Shown piece by piece: positions 1 through 6,318 of a stretch of 11,912 bases of DNA. Numbering within the stretch: the first letter of the stretch is position 1; each line of letters begins with the position of its first letter. Under the pieces are notes generated by a model. It saw only the letters and a program-made list of their open reading frames with translations. It did not search any database and was not told the DNA's origin. This stretch comes from Muribaculaceae bacterium. Its GTDB lineage: Bacteria; Bacteroidota; Bacteroidia; Bacteroidales; Muribaculaceae. Position numbers and translations under genes: made by a program. The stretch lies in NCBI GenBank assembly GCA_009775535.1, contig VSPW01000040.1, positions 1 through 11,912 on the forward strand, given 5' to 3'.

Positions 1-148
1 CCTGCGACAGCAGACGCGCAAGCACTATCCGGGTAACGGCATACAGCACCTGCGACGACACGCGGTCAATGACATTCCACTTTATCGTACGGGCCGTACG
101 CAGCTTAAGGTCATCGCACCGGGCCAAGTCTTCACCACCGCCGTCCAT
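1..148 (-). CDS. Wzx/MOP-type polysaccharide (LPS/O-unit) flippase, N-terminal fragment
   Basis: Only the first 49 codons are present; the gene runs off the left edge. Reading the minus strand from the ATG at 148 gives a short polar leader, then RTIKWNVIDRVSSQVLYAV followed by IVLARLLSQ. This matches the start of the Bacteroidota lipopolysaccharide-biosynthesis/oligosaccharide flippase family, where a KWN..DR.....Y motif opens the first transmembrane helix. Such proteins have 12-14 helices and move lipid-linked sugar units across the inner membrane. The start lies 5 bases downstream of the dusB stop, with AGAAG just ahead of the ATG, so the two genes are probably co-transcribed. The family call comes from recognising the N-terminal pattern only. 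Completeness and the sugar substrate cannot be judged here. Confidence 0.72.
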   Translation of the reverse strand, partial: MDGGGEDLARCDDLKLRTARTIKWNVIDRVSSQVLYAVTRIVLARLLSQ

Positions 149-153
149 ACTTC

Positions 154-1143
154 TCAGGAATTTTCCGGTATGATATTATTCTCGATATGCGAGAGTATCT
201 CTTCCAGCCCGGCAAGCGTATCTGCACGCAACATGGCCACGCGCGTATCGCGGAAATGCGGTATACCCTTGAACAGGGGCGAGGCCGCAAGATGGCGGCG
301 TATATGCAGTATGCCGCGGTATTCATCGATGCGGTCAACGCTTTCACGTATCTGGCGGCGCAGCAACGCAAACTTTCCGGCAAGCTTCAGCTCCCCGGCA
401 TCACCGCCGGCAAGCGCCGCCTTCATCTCACGGAATATCCACGGCGCCCCTATCGAGGCGCGCCCGACCATCACGCCGTCCACGCCATACCGGCCGAAAG
501 CCTCCACAAGACCGTTGCCGGTAGTGATATCGCCGTTGCCTATCACCGGTATCACCAGCCGAGGGTTCTCCTTCACGCGGGCTATCATCTCCCAATCGTC
601 CTCCCCGATATACATCTGCGAGCGCGTGCGCCCATGCACCGTAAGGGCCTGTATCCCGCAATCCTGCAACTGCTCGGCGAGCGTCACTATTATCTTCGAC
701 TCATGGTCCCAGCCAAGCCGCGTCTTGACAGTCACCGGAAGCCTGACCGCATCGACCACCGCACGCGTTATCTCCAGCATGCGCGGGATATCGCGGAGCA
801 TGCCCGCGCCCGCGCCCTTCCCGGCCACCTTCTTTACAGGACAGCCGAAATTGATATCTATTATGTCAGGCGAGGCGGCCTCCACTATTTTGGCGGCCTC
901 GACCATAGGCCCAACCTCACGCCCGTAAATCTGTATCGCCGTCGGCCGCTCGCCCGGATCTATGGCCAGCTTGCGCGTGGTAGCGGCTATATTACGGATA
1001 AGGGCATCAGCCGACACGAACTCCGAATAAGTCATGTCCGCCCCCTGCTCCTTGCATATAAGACGGAAGGAACGGTCCGTGACGTCCTCCATAGGCGCCA
1101 GCATCACCGGCCTCTCACCCAAATCTATATTGCCAATCTTCAT
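154..1143 (-). CDS. dusB: tRNA-dihydrouridine synthase (DusB-type)
   Basis: This is a 329-residue cytosolic flavoenzyme that reduces specific uridines in tRNA to dihydrouridine using FMN and NAD(P)H. Family signatures appear in order: VMLAPMEDVTDRSFR (residues 13-27) at the start of the TIM barrel; INFGCPVKKV (97-106) with the catalytic Cys at 101; TVKTRLGW (138-145) with an active-site Lys; VHGRTR (169-174); IGNGDI (201-206), the phosphate-binding FMN loop; and GVMVGRASIGAPWIF near 223-237. Length is normal for DusB. The start at 1143 gives the usual MKIG opening; an ATG 10 bases upstream is in another frame. A TAnnTTTG box lies 20 bases upstream. The flippase gene follows after 5 bases. In other bacteria dusB often sits with fis; no fis is seen here, as expected for Bacteroidota. 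Assignment to the DusB subfamily rather than another Dus is from overall resemblance. Confidence 0.95.
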   Translation of the reverse strand: MKIGNIDLGERPVMLAPMEDVTDRSFRLICKEQGADMTYSEFVSADALIRNIAATTRKLAIDPGERPTAIQIYGREVGPMVEAAKIVEAASPDIIDINFGCPVKKVAGKGAGAGMLRDIPRMLEITRAVVDAVRLPVTVKTRLGWDHESKIIVTLAEQLQDCGIQALTVHGRTRSQMYIGEDDWEMIARVKENPRLVIPVIGNGDITTGNGLVEAFGRYGVDGVMVGRASIGAPWIFREMKAALAGGDAGELKLAGKFALLRRQIRESVDRIDEYRGILHIRRHLAASPLFKGIPHFRDTRVAMLRADTLAGLEEILSHIENNIIPENS

Positions 1144-1163
1144 GCGGAATCATTTTAACTCCA

Positions 1164-1171
1164 CAAAATTA
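1164..1171 (-). promoter_or_regulatory. Candidate -7 promoter box for dusB
   Basis: The minus strand reads TAATTTTG, an exact match to the Bacteroidota -7 consensus TAnnTTTG. It ends 20 bases before the dusB ATG, which implies a very short leader. No convincing TTTG -33 element is visible at the expected distance. Confidence 0.5.
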
Positions 1172-1343
1172 GCAAAAAATCCCCATACCGCCACCGCCCC
1201 ACCCTTTTCAATACCATCTTTACAAGAACCACTGGAATGCATTTTCACTTGAAAACCTACACACCAGCTAAATACCCCATCGTATCCCATATATATACAA
1301 ACCACATTCAATGCTAATTTTAAGTTTTAATGAATCCTCAAAT

Positions 1344-1386
1344 ATCGCCTTATTTAAGTTAATTATAGTTAAATAGGAGGGGCGAT
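1344..1386. repeat. Imperfect inverted repeat upstream of the fimbrial promoter
   Basis: ATCGCC (1344-1349) pairs with GGCGAT (1381-1386), and TATTTAA (1351-1357) pairs with TTAAATA (1369-1375). One base is unpaired on the left and five (GGAGG) on the right. The central loop is 11 bases of AT-rich sequence. The repeat ends 15 bases before the TAATTTTG box at 1402, so it covers the -33 region and sequence further upstream. It could be an operator or merely a hairpin; function is inferred only from position. Confidence 0.4.
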
Positions 1387-1401
1387 GTGAATATATGTTA
1401 C

Positions 1402-1409
1402 TAATTTTG
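1402..1409 (+). promoter_or_regulatory. Candidate -7 promoter box (P1) for the fimbrial operon
   Basis: TAATTTTG matches TAnnTTTG exactly. Use of this box would give a leader of roughly 145-150 bases before the DUF3575 start. The -33 region (around 1378-1382) is G-rich and lacks TTTG. That would be compatible with a promoter needing an activator, or with this not being the real start site. Confidence 0.4.
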
Positions 1410-1455
1410 CAACGTCAAATTATAAATTCGCAATTATTCTACTAGGTACAGAGAT

Positions 1456-1463
1456 TAGGTTTG
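1456..1463 (+). promoter_or_regulatory. Candidate -7 promoter box (P2) for the fimbrial operon
   Basis: TAGGTTTG is a second exact TAnnTTTG match, 54 bases downstream of P1, and would give a leader of about 95 bases. No clear TTTG is found 19-21 bases upstream. Which of P1 and P2 is used cannot be decided from sequence. Confidence 0.33.
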
Positions 1464-1563
1464 CATGGACAAATCGATCAGTCTTTAAGTCTGTGGCATA
1501 GCCTGCACGACACTGATTGTCCCCAACCGACGACTAAATAACAGAAAACAATCGGGTATAATT

Positions 1564-2253
1564 ATGAACAGCAAAATTACACTGTTTTTTATATCATTGC
1601 TTTTTGTCTGCATAGCCAAAGCTGAAGACCATCAGTTGCAGGACATGGATTTATCCGGATATAAAGAATCCGGAACGGGTGGTTTTGTATCATCCTCACG
1701 GCAGCGTCCTCCTTTCAGGATGGCACTGAAGACAAACATGCTTTACGATGCACTGCTCGCGCCCAACGTGGCCGCCGAGTTCCATATCAGCCGGGGATGG
1801 ACTGCGGGGGTATCCTACACACATGCATGGTGGAGCAACAGCCGTCGGCACAGATACTGGCGTTTTTGCGCAGTGGAGCTTGGAATACGCCGCTACCTGG
1901 ATCAGACCCGTTTTTCAGGACACCATTTTGGCATCTACGGGCAACTTCTGTCCTACGATTTCCGTGTTGGGAAGTACGGCTACATGGGAGGCAAGTCCCG
2001 GGGCGCAATCTTCGACAACCCAAGTTATGTCGCCGCATTGGAGTATGGATACACCCTGCCTGTCGGACGCAGAATCAATATCGACTTTTCGATAGGCATC
2101 GGATATATGGGAGGACGCTACTATAAGTATCAGCATTTGGACGACTGCGATGTATGGAAGAATACGGGAATGCGCAGTTGGCTTGGACCGACAAAGGCTG
2201 AGGTCAGTCTTATATGGCTCATCGGACGAGATAATTATAATAGGACGAGATAA
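1564..2253 (+). CDS. DUF3575-family exported protein of a fimbrial cluster
   Basis: This is a 229-residue protein. Residues 1-20 form a signal peptide (hydrophobic LFFISLLFVCIA, likely cut after AKA). After a polar linker, the DUF3575 domain runs from about 53 to 223: LKTNMLYDALLAPNVAAEF (55-73), AWWSNSRRHRYWR (88-100), GIYGQLLSYDF (123-133), GYMGGK (139-144), LEYGYTLPVGRR (159-170) and GPTKAEVSLIWLIGR (208-222). Alternating hydrophobic and aromatic strands suggest a small beta-barrel or beta-rich envelope protein. In Bacteroidota this family is commonly the first gene of fimbrillin/DUF5119 operons, which fits here, but its biochemical role is not known. The stop lies 3 bases before the DUF5119 ATG. 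The last codons sit inside a 19-bp-period direct repeat, so the C-terminal NRTR may be a recent change. The upstream region is A/T-rich with no Shine-Dalgarno, as is normal for the phylum. Confidence 0.87.
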   Translation: MNSKITLFFISLLFVCIAKAEDHQLQDMDLSGYKESGTGGFVSSSRQRPPFRMALKTNMLYDALLAPNVAAEFHISRGWTAGVSYTHAWWSNSRRHRYWRFCAVELGIRRYLDQTRFSGHHFGIYGQLLSYDFRVGKYGYMGGKSRGAIFDNPSYVAALEYGYTLPVGRRINIDFSIGIGYMGGRYYKYQHLDDCDVWKNTGMRSWLGPTKAEVSLIWLIGRDNYNRTR

Positions 2254-2254
2254 T
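2224..2254 (+). repeat. 12-bp direct repeat at 19-bp spacing across the DUF3575 stop codon
   Basis: GGACGAGATAAT occurs at 2224-2235 and again, identically, at 2243-2254, separated by TATAATA. Because 19 is not a multiple of 3, the two copies are read in different frames: the first as GRDN, the second as RTR-stop. The pattern looks like a partial tandem duplication made by replication slippage. Confidence 0.85.
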
Positions 2255-2256
2255 CG

Positions 2257-3261
2257 ATGAAAACGGCAATATTCTCTTTTCTAAGTCGTATACTCTATGT
2301 TGCGGCCATCTGGACGCTGTCAGCATGCGAACACCATGAGCTGTGCTATGATCATTCGCATGTGACATACATCAATGTCGTTTTCGATTGGGAAAAAGCG
2401 CCTTCAGCTTCTCCAAAATCGATGTCGCTATATCTGTTACCGGCTGGAGGAGGCATGCCCATACGCCATGATTTCGGAAATGCGACCGGAGGGCTGATAC
2501 GTGTCCCTATCGGAAAATACTCTGCCATATGCATCAACAGCGATACCGAAGGCGTTGTCTGCCGCAATACGGACCGTAGAGAGACCTTTGAGGTGACTAC
2601 CAGGACTACTGACCTGCTCAGCGACTTTTATCCGCGGAAAAAAGGCAGGACAGAGATCCCCCGTGCGGAAGGCACAGAGAATGAGCGTGTGGCCTTGGCT
2701 GCCGACTGGCTGTGGAGCAGCCATGCCGAAGATATAGATATAGGCGCGGAGTCATTTTCCGTAGGCGGCGTCGATATCAAGGAAAAGGAACTGAGACTGT
2801 TTCCCGAAAAGTCCGTGAACCTGCACACAGTCGAAATACGTAACGCCAAGAACCTCGGTTACGTAACCTCCGTCAGAGGTACACTCACTTCAATGTCCGG
2901 GGGAATACTGCCTGGTTTCGGCCCAAAGGTATTGACAGACGAACGCGTCACAATCCCATTTGATGTCAGCATATCTTCCGATGGAAAGACCATCACAGGC
3001 AAAGTGCTCACATTCGGGCACTGCCCTTCGCAGACGGCCGTACATACACTGACAATATATGCCATCCTTGCCGATGGCAGCAAATGGTACTACACATATG
3101 ATGTGACTCCACAGATGCACGGGGCTTCCGGCGGAGACCCTCTTGAGGGCGGCCACATCCTCCTTGAAGATCTGCCCCTGCCAAAGCCGATCGAAGGAGA
3201 TGGCGGATTCCAGCCTTCCATAGACGAATGGCAGGACGTAGACGTCGGAATAGAAATGTAA
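2257..3261 (+). CDS. DUF5119-family lipoprotein of a fimbrial cluster
   Basis: This is a 334-residue protein. The N-terminus has a hydrophobic stretch and a clear lipobox, LSAC (21-24), so the mature protein starts at Cys24, followed by EHHELCYDH. The CEH.(D/E)LCYDH opening and the following VVFDWEKAP strand are characteristic of DUF5119. Further matches are VPIGKYSAICINSDTEGV near 88-105 and the RGTLTSMSGGILPGF stretch near 208-222. Late strands carry TIYAILADGSKWYYTYDVT, and the C-terminus ends FQPSIDEWQDVDVGIEM, also typical. Such lipoproteins sit with fimbrillins and resemble Mfa2/FimB anchor-type proteins in layout (lipid anchor plus two beta-domains). An anchor or tip role is therefore plausible, but it is inferred from context. 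The gene is tightly coupled to DUF3575 (3-base gap) and precedes the fimbrillin by 62 bases. Confidence 0.87.
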   Translation: MKTAIFSFLSRILYVAAIWTLSACEHHELCYDHSHVTYINVVFDWEKAPSASPKSMSLYLLPAGGGMPIRHDFGNATGGLIRVPIGKYSAICINSDTEGVVCRNTDRRETFEVTTRTTDLLSDFYPRKKGRTEIPRAEGTENERVALAADWLWSSHAEDIDIGAESFSVGGVDIKEKELRLFPEKSVNLHTVEIRNAKNLGYVTSVRGTLTSMSGGILPGFGPKVLTDERVTIPFDVSISSDGKTITGKVLTFGHCPSQTAVHTLTIYAILADGSKWYYTYDVTPQMHGASGGDPLEGGHILLEDLPLPKPIEGDGGFQPSIDEWQDVDVGIEM

Positions 3262-3282
3262 GTAACGATAACATCCATAATA

Positions 3283-3315
3283 TTTAATCATTAAATTTTT
3301 TATTTTTAATCATTA
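3283..3315 (+). repeat. AT-rich direct repeats just upstream of the fimbrillin start
   Basis: TTTAATCATTA occurs at 3283-3293 and 3305-3315, exactly 22 bp apart. The second copy ends 8 bases before the fimbrillin ATG. The whole 62-bp gap is strongly A/T-rich, which in Bacteroidota favours translation initiation without a Shine-Dalgarno. No TAnnTTTG box is visible here, so a separate fimbrillin promoter is not supported. Confidence 0.7.
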
Positions 3316-3323
3316 TCCTTATT

Positions 3324-4460
3324 ATGAAACAAAAACTATTATTGGCCGGTATCGCTGCGGCTGCCGTCATGACATCTTGCTCTAACGACGAAGTATTGGA
3401 AGTCAACAAGGGCCGTGCCATCGATTTCCGCTCTGCAATCGCAAGCCGTGCGACTGAAACGACACTCGAAAACCTTGATTCGATTTTCGTTACAGCCTTC
3501 AATGAAAACAAATTGGCATTCCCCTACTTTGAAAACCTTAAATTCACTCAGGGGGGCAGCACCAATATGTGGTTTTCAGAGGAGAAATATTATTTCCCCG
3601 GCGACAATTCGTCCCTCACTTTCCACGCCTACGCCCCTTCTGCAGCTGATATGGGTGCAACCATAACATCCGACAGCGAAAACAAAAACGTTGTCATCTC
3701 CGAATTCACAACTGCTGAAGATATCACAAAGCAGGTCGACATCATCTATGCAAGCGCCGTTGACCAGCGGGAATCAGCTGCCGCCGATGGTGTATTCCTT
3801 ACTTTCAAGCACGCACTTTCGCAGGTTGTTATCAAGGCCAAGAGCGCAAGCACAGGCTATAATTACGAGGTAAAGGGTGTCCGCATCGCCATGGTCGATT
3901 CAAAAGGTAGCTTCGATTTCAACGAAGCAAAGTGGACTTTGGGTGAAGATGCCAAGAAGACCTATACTATGACCTACAACGATGCTGTCGTATTGGGCAC
4001 TGACGCCAAAGAGCTTATGAACGGCGGTGAAAACGCAATGCTTCTACCCCAGGCATTGACAGCTTGGGACTGGGACGGCGGAAACGGTGACAAGGAAAAC
4101 ACCAATAATGGCGCATACCTTGCAGTGCTTGTCAAGATCACAACAAAAGACGGCGCCCTGGTATATCCTTTCAATGAAGACTCAGAAGATTATGCATGGG
4201 CCGCAATTCCCGTAGAGGGCTCATGGGAAGCAGGCAAGAGATATGTCTACACCCTCGATTTCACATCAGGCGCAGGCTATGTCGATCCCACATACCCCGT
4301 TAAGCCCGGAGAACCTATCCTTGTTGGAAACATACGTTTCAATGTTGACATAGAAGGATGGGCTGACGAGAACTTGGATATCGACGCACCTGGATTTGAA
4401 GAAGACATAGTTGAGCAACCGGGTGAATCTGAAGGCGAAGATCCTTTCGGCGACGAATAA
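3324..4460 (+). CDS. Fimbrillin-family (Mfa1-like) pilin lipoprotein
   Basis: This is a 378-residue likely structural pilin or tip subunit of a type V (FimA/Mfa1-like) surface fimbria. The signal peptide has a lipobox-like MTSC with Cys19, then SNDE, an acidic run of the kind that marks surface-exposed Bacteroidota lipoproteins. Next come GRAIDFRSAIASRAT (30-44) and a FVTAF strand, the usual fimbrillin opening. Arginines in this segment are candidate sites for the processing protease that removes the first strand in type V pilins. The middle carries YYFPGDNSSLTFHAYAP (89-105), FKHALSQVVIKAKS and LLPQ..TAWDWDG, and the end of the fold is the FNVDIEGW strand. After that comes an odd 30-residue tail (349-378) with 13 Asp/Glu and no Lys/Arg. 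It is the last gene of the operon, with a strong hairpin 25 bases after its stop. Family is confident; pilus position (stalk or tip) is not known. Confidence 0.88.
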   Translation: MKQKLLLAGIAAAAVMTSCSNDEVLEVNKGRAIDFRSAIASRATETTLENLDSIFVTAFNENKLAFPYFENLKFTQGGSTNMWFSEEKYYFPGDNSSLTFHAYAPSAADMGATITSDSENKNVVISEFTTAEDITKQVDIIYASAVDQRESAAADGVFLTFKHALSQVVIKAKSASTGYNYEVKGVRIAMVDSKGSFDFNEAKWTLGEDAKKTYTMTYNDAVVLGTDAKELMNGGENAMLLPQALTAWDWDGGNGDKENTNNGAYLAVLVKITTKDGALVYPFNEDSEDYAWAAIPVEGSWEAGKRYVYTLDFTSGAGYVDPTYPVKPGEPILVGNIRFNVDIEGWADENLDIDAPGFEEDIVEQPGESEGEDPFGDE

Positions 4461-4484
4461 AAAAAGCCTTGAATATATATAATT

Positions 4485-4517
4485 AGAAGTCTGCATCGTA
4501 ATTCGATGCAGACTTCT
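4485..4517 (+). terminator. Perfect 14-bp hairpin terminator between converging operons
   Basis: AGAAGTCTGCATCG (4485-4498) is the exact reverse complement of CGATGCAGACTTCT (4504-4517), around a 5-base loop. On the plus strand TTTGTCT follows, giving a Rho-independent-like terminator for the fimbrial operon 25 bases after the fimbrillin stop. On the minus strand the stem is followed by an AT-rich run without a pure T-tract. It may therefore also stop the GLPGLI operon, which ends at 4627. Confidence 0.85.
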
Positions 4518-4552
4518 TTGTCTATTGCGGATCTAAGTGCTGTATCAGGTTA

Positions 4553-4586
4553 AGGCGTCTCCGGTCGGGCAAGCGCGAGAACGCCT
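4553..4586 (-). terminator. Weaker hairpin downstream of GLPGLI-D
   Basis: AGGCGT (4553-4558) pairs with ACGCCT (4581-4586), and CTC (4559-4561) with GAG (4577-4579), leaving one bulged A and a 15-base GC-rich loop. It begins 40 bases past the GLPGLI-D stop. No T-run follows on the minus strand, so it could be an RNA-end stabilising stem rather than a true terminator. A T7 run at 4606-4612 lies on the plus-strand side, 19 bases past the stem. Confidence 0.35.
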
Positions 4587-4626
4587 CAATGGAAAGCTTG
4601 GCTGATTTTTTTATGGGACAGCATGC

Positions 4627-5457
4627 TTAATGGTAATCCGTCTCGATGAGGTCGGCCACAGAAGCCGGCACGAACATGCGTTCCGCCGACCCGTCAGCCG
4701 ATTTGACAGAAATTTTGCCCGCGAACTTCGCATTTATCTGTCCCATCGGATTGTCAAGGAAGCTGCGCTTGGCCCTAAGGTACGACAAGCGGTCAGTCTT
4801 CTCATATTCATCGGCCATGTACACCGGGCTGATATCCTTGTCCGACCGCTGCACACCATCGGCAACGAAACGGTACTTGCCGCCCTCGGCCTCAGCCTCC
4901 AGTATAAGTCCGGGAAGCCCCTCAAGCTTCCACGGCCCGGCACTGACAGGGATTTCCAGGGTGAACCACACCGTCCACTTTCGCCCGTGCAGCTCCGTCA
5001 CCGCAGCGATACACTCATATCCGAGTACCGTCTTTGCCGAATCGACCATCTCCCATCCCCATTCTGGAATGTCCTCCTCATACCGGCATTTCTCAAGCCC
5101 GCCATTGTCATAATACACAAACTTGTTGTCCCGGCACGATTTCACCACATAATAGCTGCCGTCCCTACGGGGCATATCTCCCATCTTTCCTCCGAGAAAA
5201 GCAGTCCGTGTCATCTCATTATATTTGGCCATTCCGTCAGGTGTGGAAGTCAGCGAGTCGATATACTCCGTCCTAGGGGAGTAGAACTTTGACTCTTCGG
5301 CGTTGGCCAGCAGTATATACTGGTTTGTCATATCATCCTTGCCGTTGCGCATGTTCGGATGGTGGGCCGTGTAGCCTACCTCTATGTCTGCTTTCTGTTG
5401 TGCCGCTGCTATCGCCGCAATACACATAAATGCTGGTATAATTAACTTTTTCATCAT
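4627..5457 (-). CDS. GLPGLI family protein D (Porph_ging), last gene of the operon
   Basis: This is a 276-residue exported protein of unknown function. The signal peptide is 1-19 (AIAAA, cut before QQ); MM at the start gives two equivalent ATGs at 5457 and 5454. The mature part opens with an ADIEVGYTAHH strand, as in the paralogs. Next come the FYS..TEYIDSLTSTPDG motif (58-75), a conserved W (135), and the family core LGYECIAAVTELHGRKWTVWF (145-165) with Cys149 and His157. GPWKLEGLPGLILEA (174-188) follows, including the name-giving motif. Here the usual YHGR is LHGR. The C-terminal third is divergent but ends IETDYH, matching the other three copies. Two extra cysteines (108, 124) could form a disulfide. 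The gene starts 8 bases after GLPGLI-C. The family is often next to outer-membrane receptors, but no activity is established. Confidence 0.88.
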   Translation of the reverse strand: MMKKLIIPAFMCIAAIAAAQQKADIEVGYTAHHPNMRNGKDDMTNQYILLANAEESKFYSPRTEYIDSLTSTPDGMAKYNEMTRTAFLGGKMGDMPRRDGSYYVVKSCRDNKFVYYDNGGLEKCRYEEDIPEWGWEMVDSAKTVLGYECIAAVTELHGRKWTVWFTLEIPVSAGPWKLEGLPGLILEAEAEGGKYRFVADGVQRSDKDISPVYMADEYEKTDRLSYLRAKRSFLDNPMGQINAKFAGKISVKSADGSAERMFVPASVADLIETDYH

Positions 5458-5465
5458 AAGTAAGT

Positions 5466-6305
5466 TTAGTAGTCAGTTTCCCAAGCCTGCCTTTTCCTGT
5501 CATATTTTGGCAAATTGGCGGGAGATCCGTCGCCATTCATCATAATACCCTGGGCCGCCATCATTCCTTCAAGGTTATTGATATAATGCTCATGCCCAGC
5601 AAGAATCTTGCGTCGTTCCCCCATCTCATAATCGTTGGTTGAATACATACCGGGGACAGGCTGTGACGTCTTTCCCACTTCCACAGCATCGATAATAAAT
5701 CCGTCACCGCCATCGGCAGAAAGTATTATGCCGGGAAGCCCGCGAAGTTTCCATGGACCGTCCTGGATTGGGATTTCCGTGGAAAACCACACCCTCCATT
5801 GGCGTCCGTGATAGTCCGCTACCGCCAGAATACAGTCATACCCAAGTTTTGTCTTTGTCGAATCTCCGACTATTTCCCACTGCATCTCTCCAAACGGTTC
5901 GGTGTACCGGTACAATTCATCTGATTTGAGGTCATAGACACAGATATTCCCCTTTTCATGGTCCTTTTCCACATATAGGAATTGCTTTTTATCGGGAGCG
6001 AGACCGAGTTTGCGGCCATCGTACGTCACAGTACCGTCCGGTTGGACCACCCGCCATGCTTTCATTTGGATTTCACGCAATGTGGCACGCCCCTCAGGGG
6101 TCGATTTACATGAATCTACATACAGACTCATAGTGTTGTAGTAAAGCGACTTCATTGGATTTGCCACCAAAGTCATGTCATAGGAACGAGGTTGTCCGCT
6201 GTCGGTGTCTCGGCTGGAAACCTTATATTTTACAACCAGATTTTCCTGTGCACACATAGCCACCGCCACAAGGCACACCAGGACAAATGTGAGGATCTTT
6301 TTCAT
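5466..6305 (-). CDS. GLPGLI family protein C (Porph_ging)
   Basis: This is a 279-residue exported protein, the most divergent of the four copies. The signal peptide ends near AMCA (cut before QE, residue 20). It keeps the first strand (NLVVKYKV), the YYN...YVDSCKSTPEGRA motif (55-74), W143, and the core KLGYDCILAVADYHGRQWRVWF (153-174) with Cys158 and His166. GPWKLRGLPGIILSA (183-197) shows two changes from its relatives: GLPGII instead of GLPGLI, and S in place of the acidic residue after it. The C-terminus ends QAWETDY, one residue shorter than the other copies. It lies 13 bases downstream of the receptor gene and 8 bases upstream of GLPGLI-D, so it should be on the same transcript. Function unknown; a periplasmic or outer-membrane-associated partner of the receptor is an inference from linkage. 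Confidence 0.87.
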   Translation of the reverse strand: MKKILTFVLVCLVAVAMCAQENLVVKYKVSSRDTDSGQPRSYDMTLVANPMKSLYYNTMSLYVDSCKSTPEGRATLREIQMKAWRVVQPDGTVTYDGRKLGLAPDKKQFLYVEKDHEKGNICVYDLKSDELYRYTEPFGEMQWEIVGDSTKTKLGYDCILAVADYHGRQWRVWFSTEIPIQDGPWKLRGLPGIILSADGGDGFIIDAVEVGKTSQPVPGMYSTNDYEMGERRKILAGHEHYINNLEGMMAAQGIMMNGDGSPANLPKYDRKRQAWETDY

Positions 6306-6318
6306 ATTTATATGTCTT

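Larger units (their letters stand above)
1144..1563. other. 420-bp intergenic spacer between dusB and the fimbrial operon
   Basis: No open reading frame longer than about 16 codons with a plausible start was found on the plus strand between 1250 and 1563. The spacer holds the dusB promoter box (1164-1171, minus strand), an imperfect inverted repeat (1344-1386) and two plus-strand TAnnTTTG boxes (1402-1409 and 1456-1463). About 100-150 bases of leader follow, up to the ATG at 1564. The leader contains short complementary pairs, such as ATCAGT near 1477 with ACTGAT near 1512, and GATTGT near 1515 with ACAATC near 1547. It could fold, but no known riboswitch class was recognised. Confidence 0.6.

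Noticed and set aside
187..1158. Long plus-strand reading frame (323 codons) opposite dusB
   Set aside because: It is a mirror of a GC-rich real gene. The protein has no family resemblance, while the minus strand encodes an intact DusB with all its motifs.
1344..1409. Invertible (phase-variable) promoter for the fimbrial operon
   Set aside because: The inverted repeat halves are short, imperfect and only 19 bp apart at their inner edges, and the promoter box is outside them. No recombinase gene is in the window.
4521..4626. In-frame continuation of about 34 codons after the GLPGLI-D stop (contains LSIEAFSRLPDRRR)
   Set aside because: It looked like a possible lost C-terminus, but GLPGLI-D already ends in the IETDYH tail shared with its paralogs, and the sequence overlaps a hairpin. 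It is most likely chance.
4630..5292. Plus-strand 220-codon reading frame opposite GLPGLI-D
   Set aside because: It is the antisense shadow of a confident gene. It has no signal peptide, no recognisable motif, and overlaps the coding frame almost fully.
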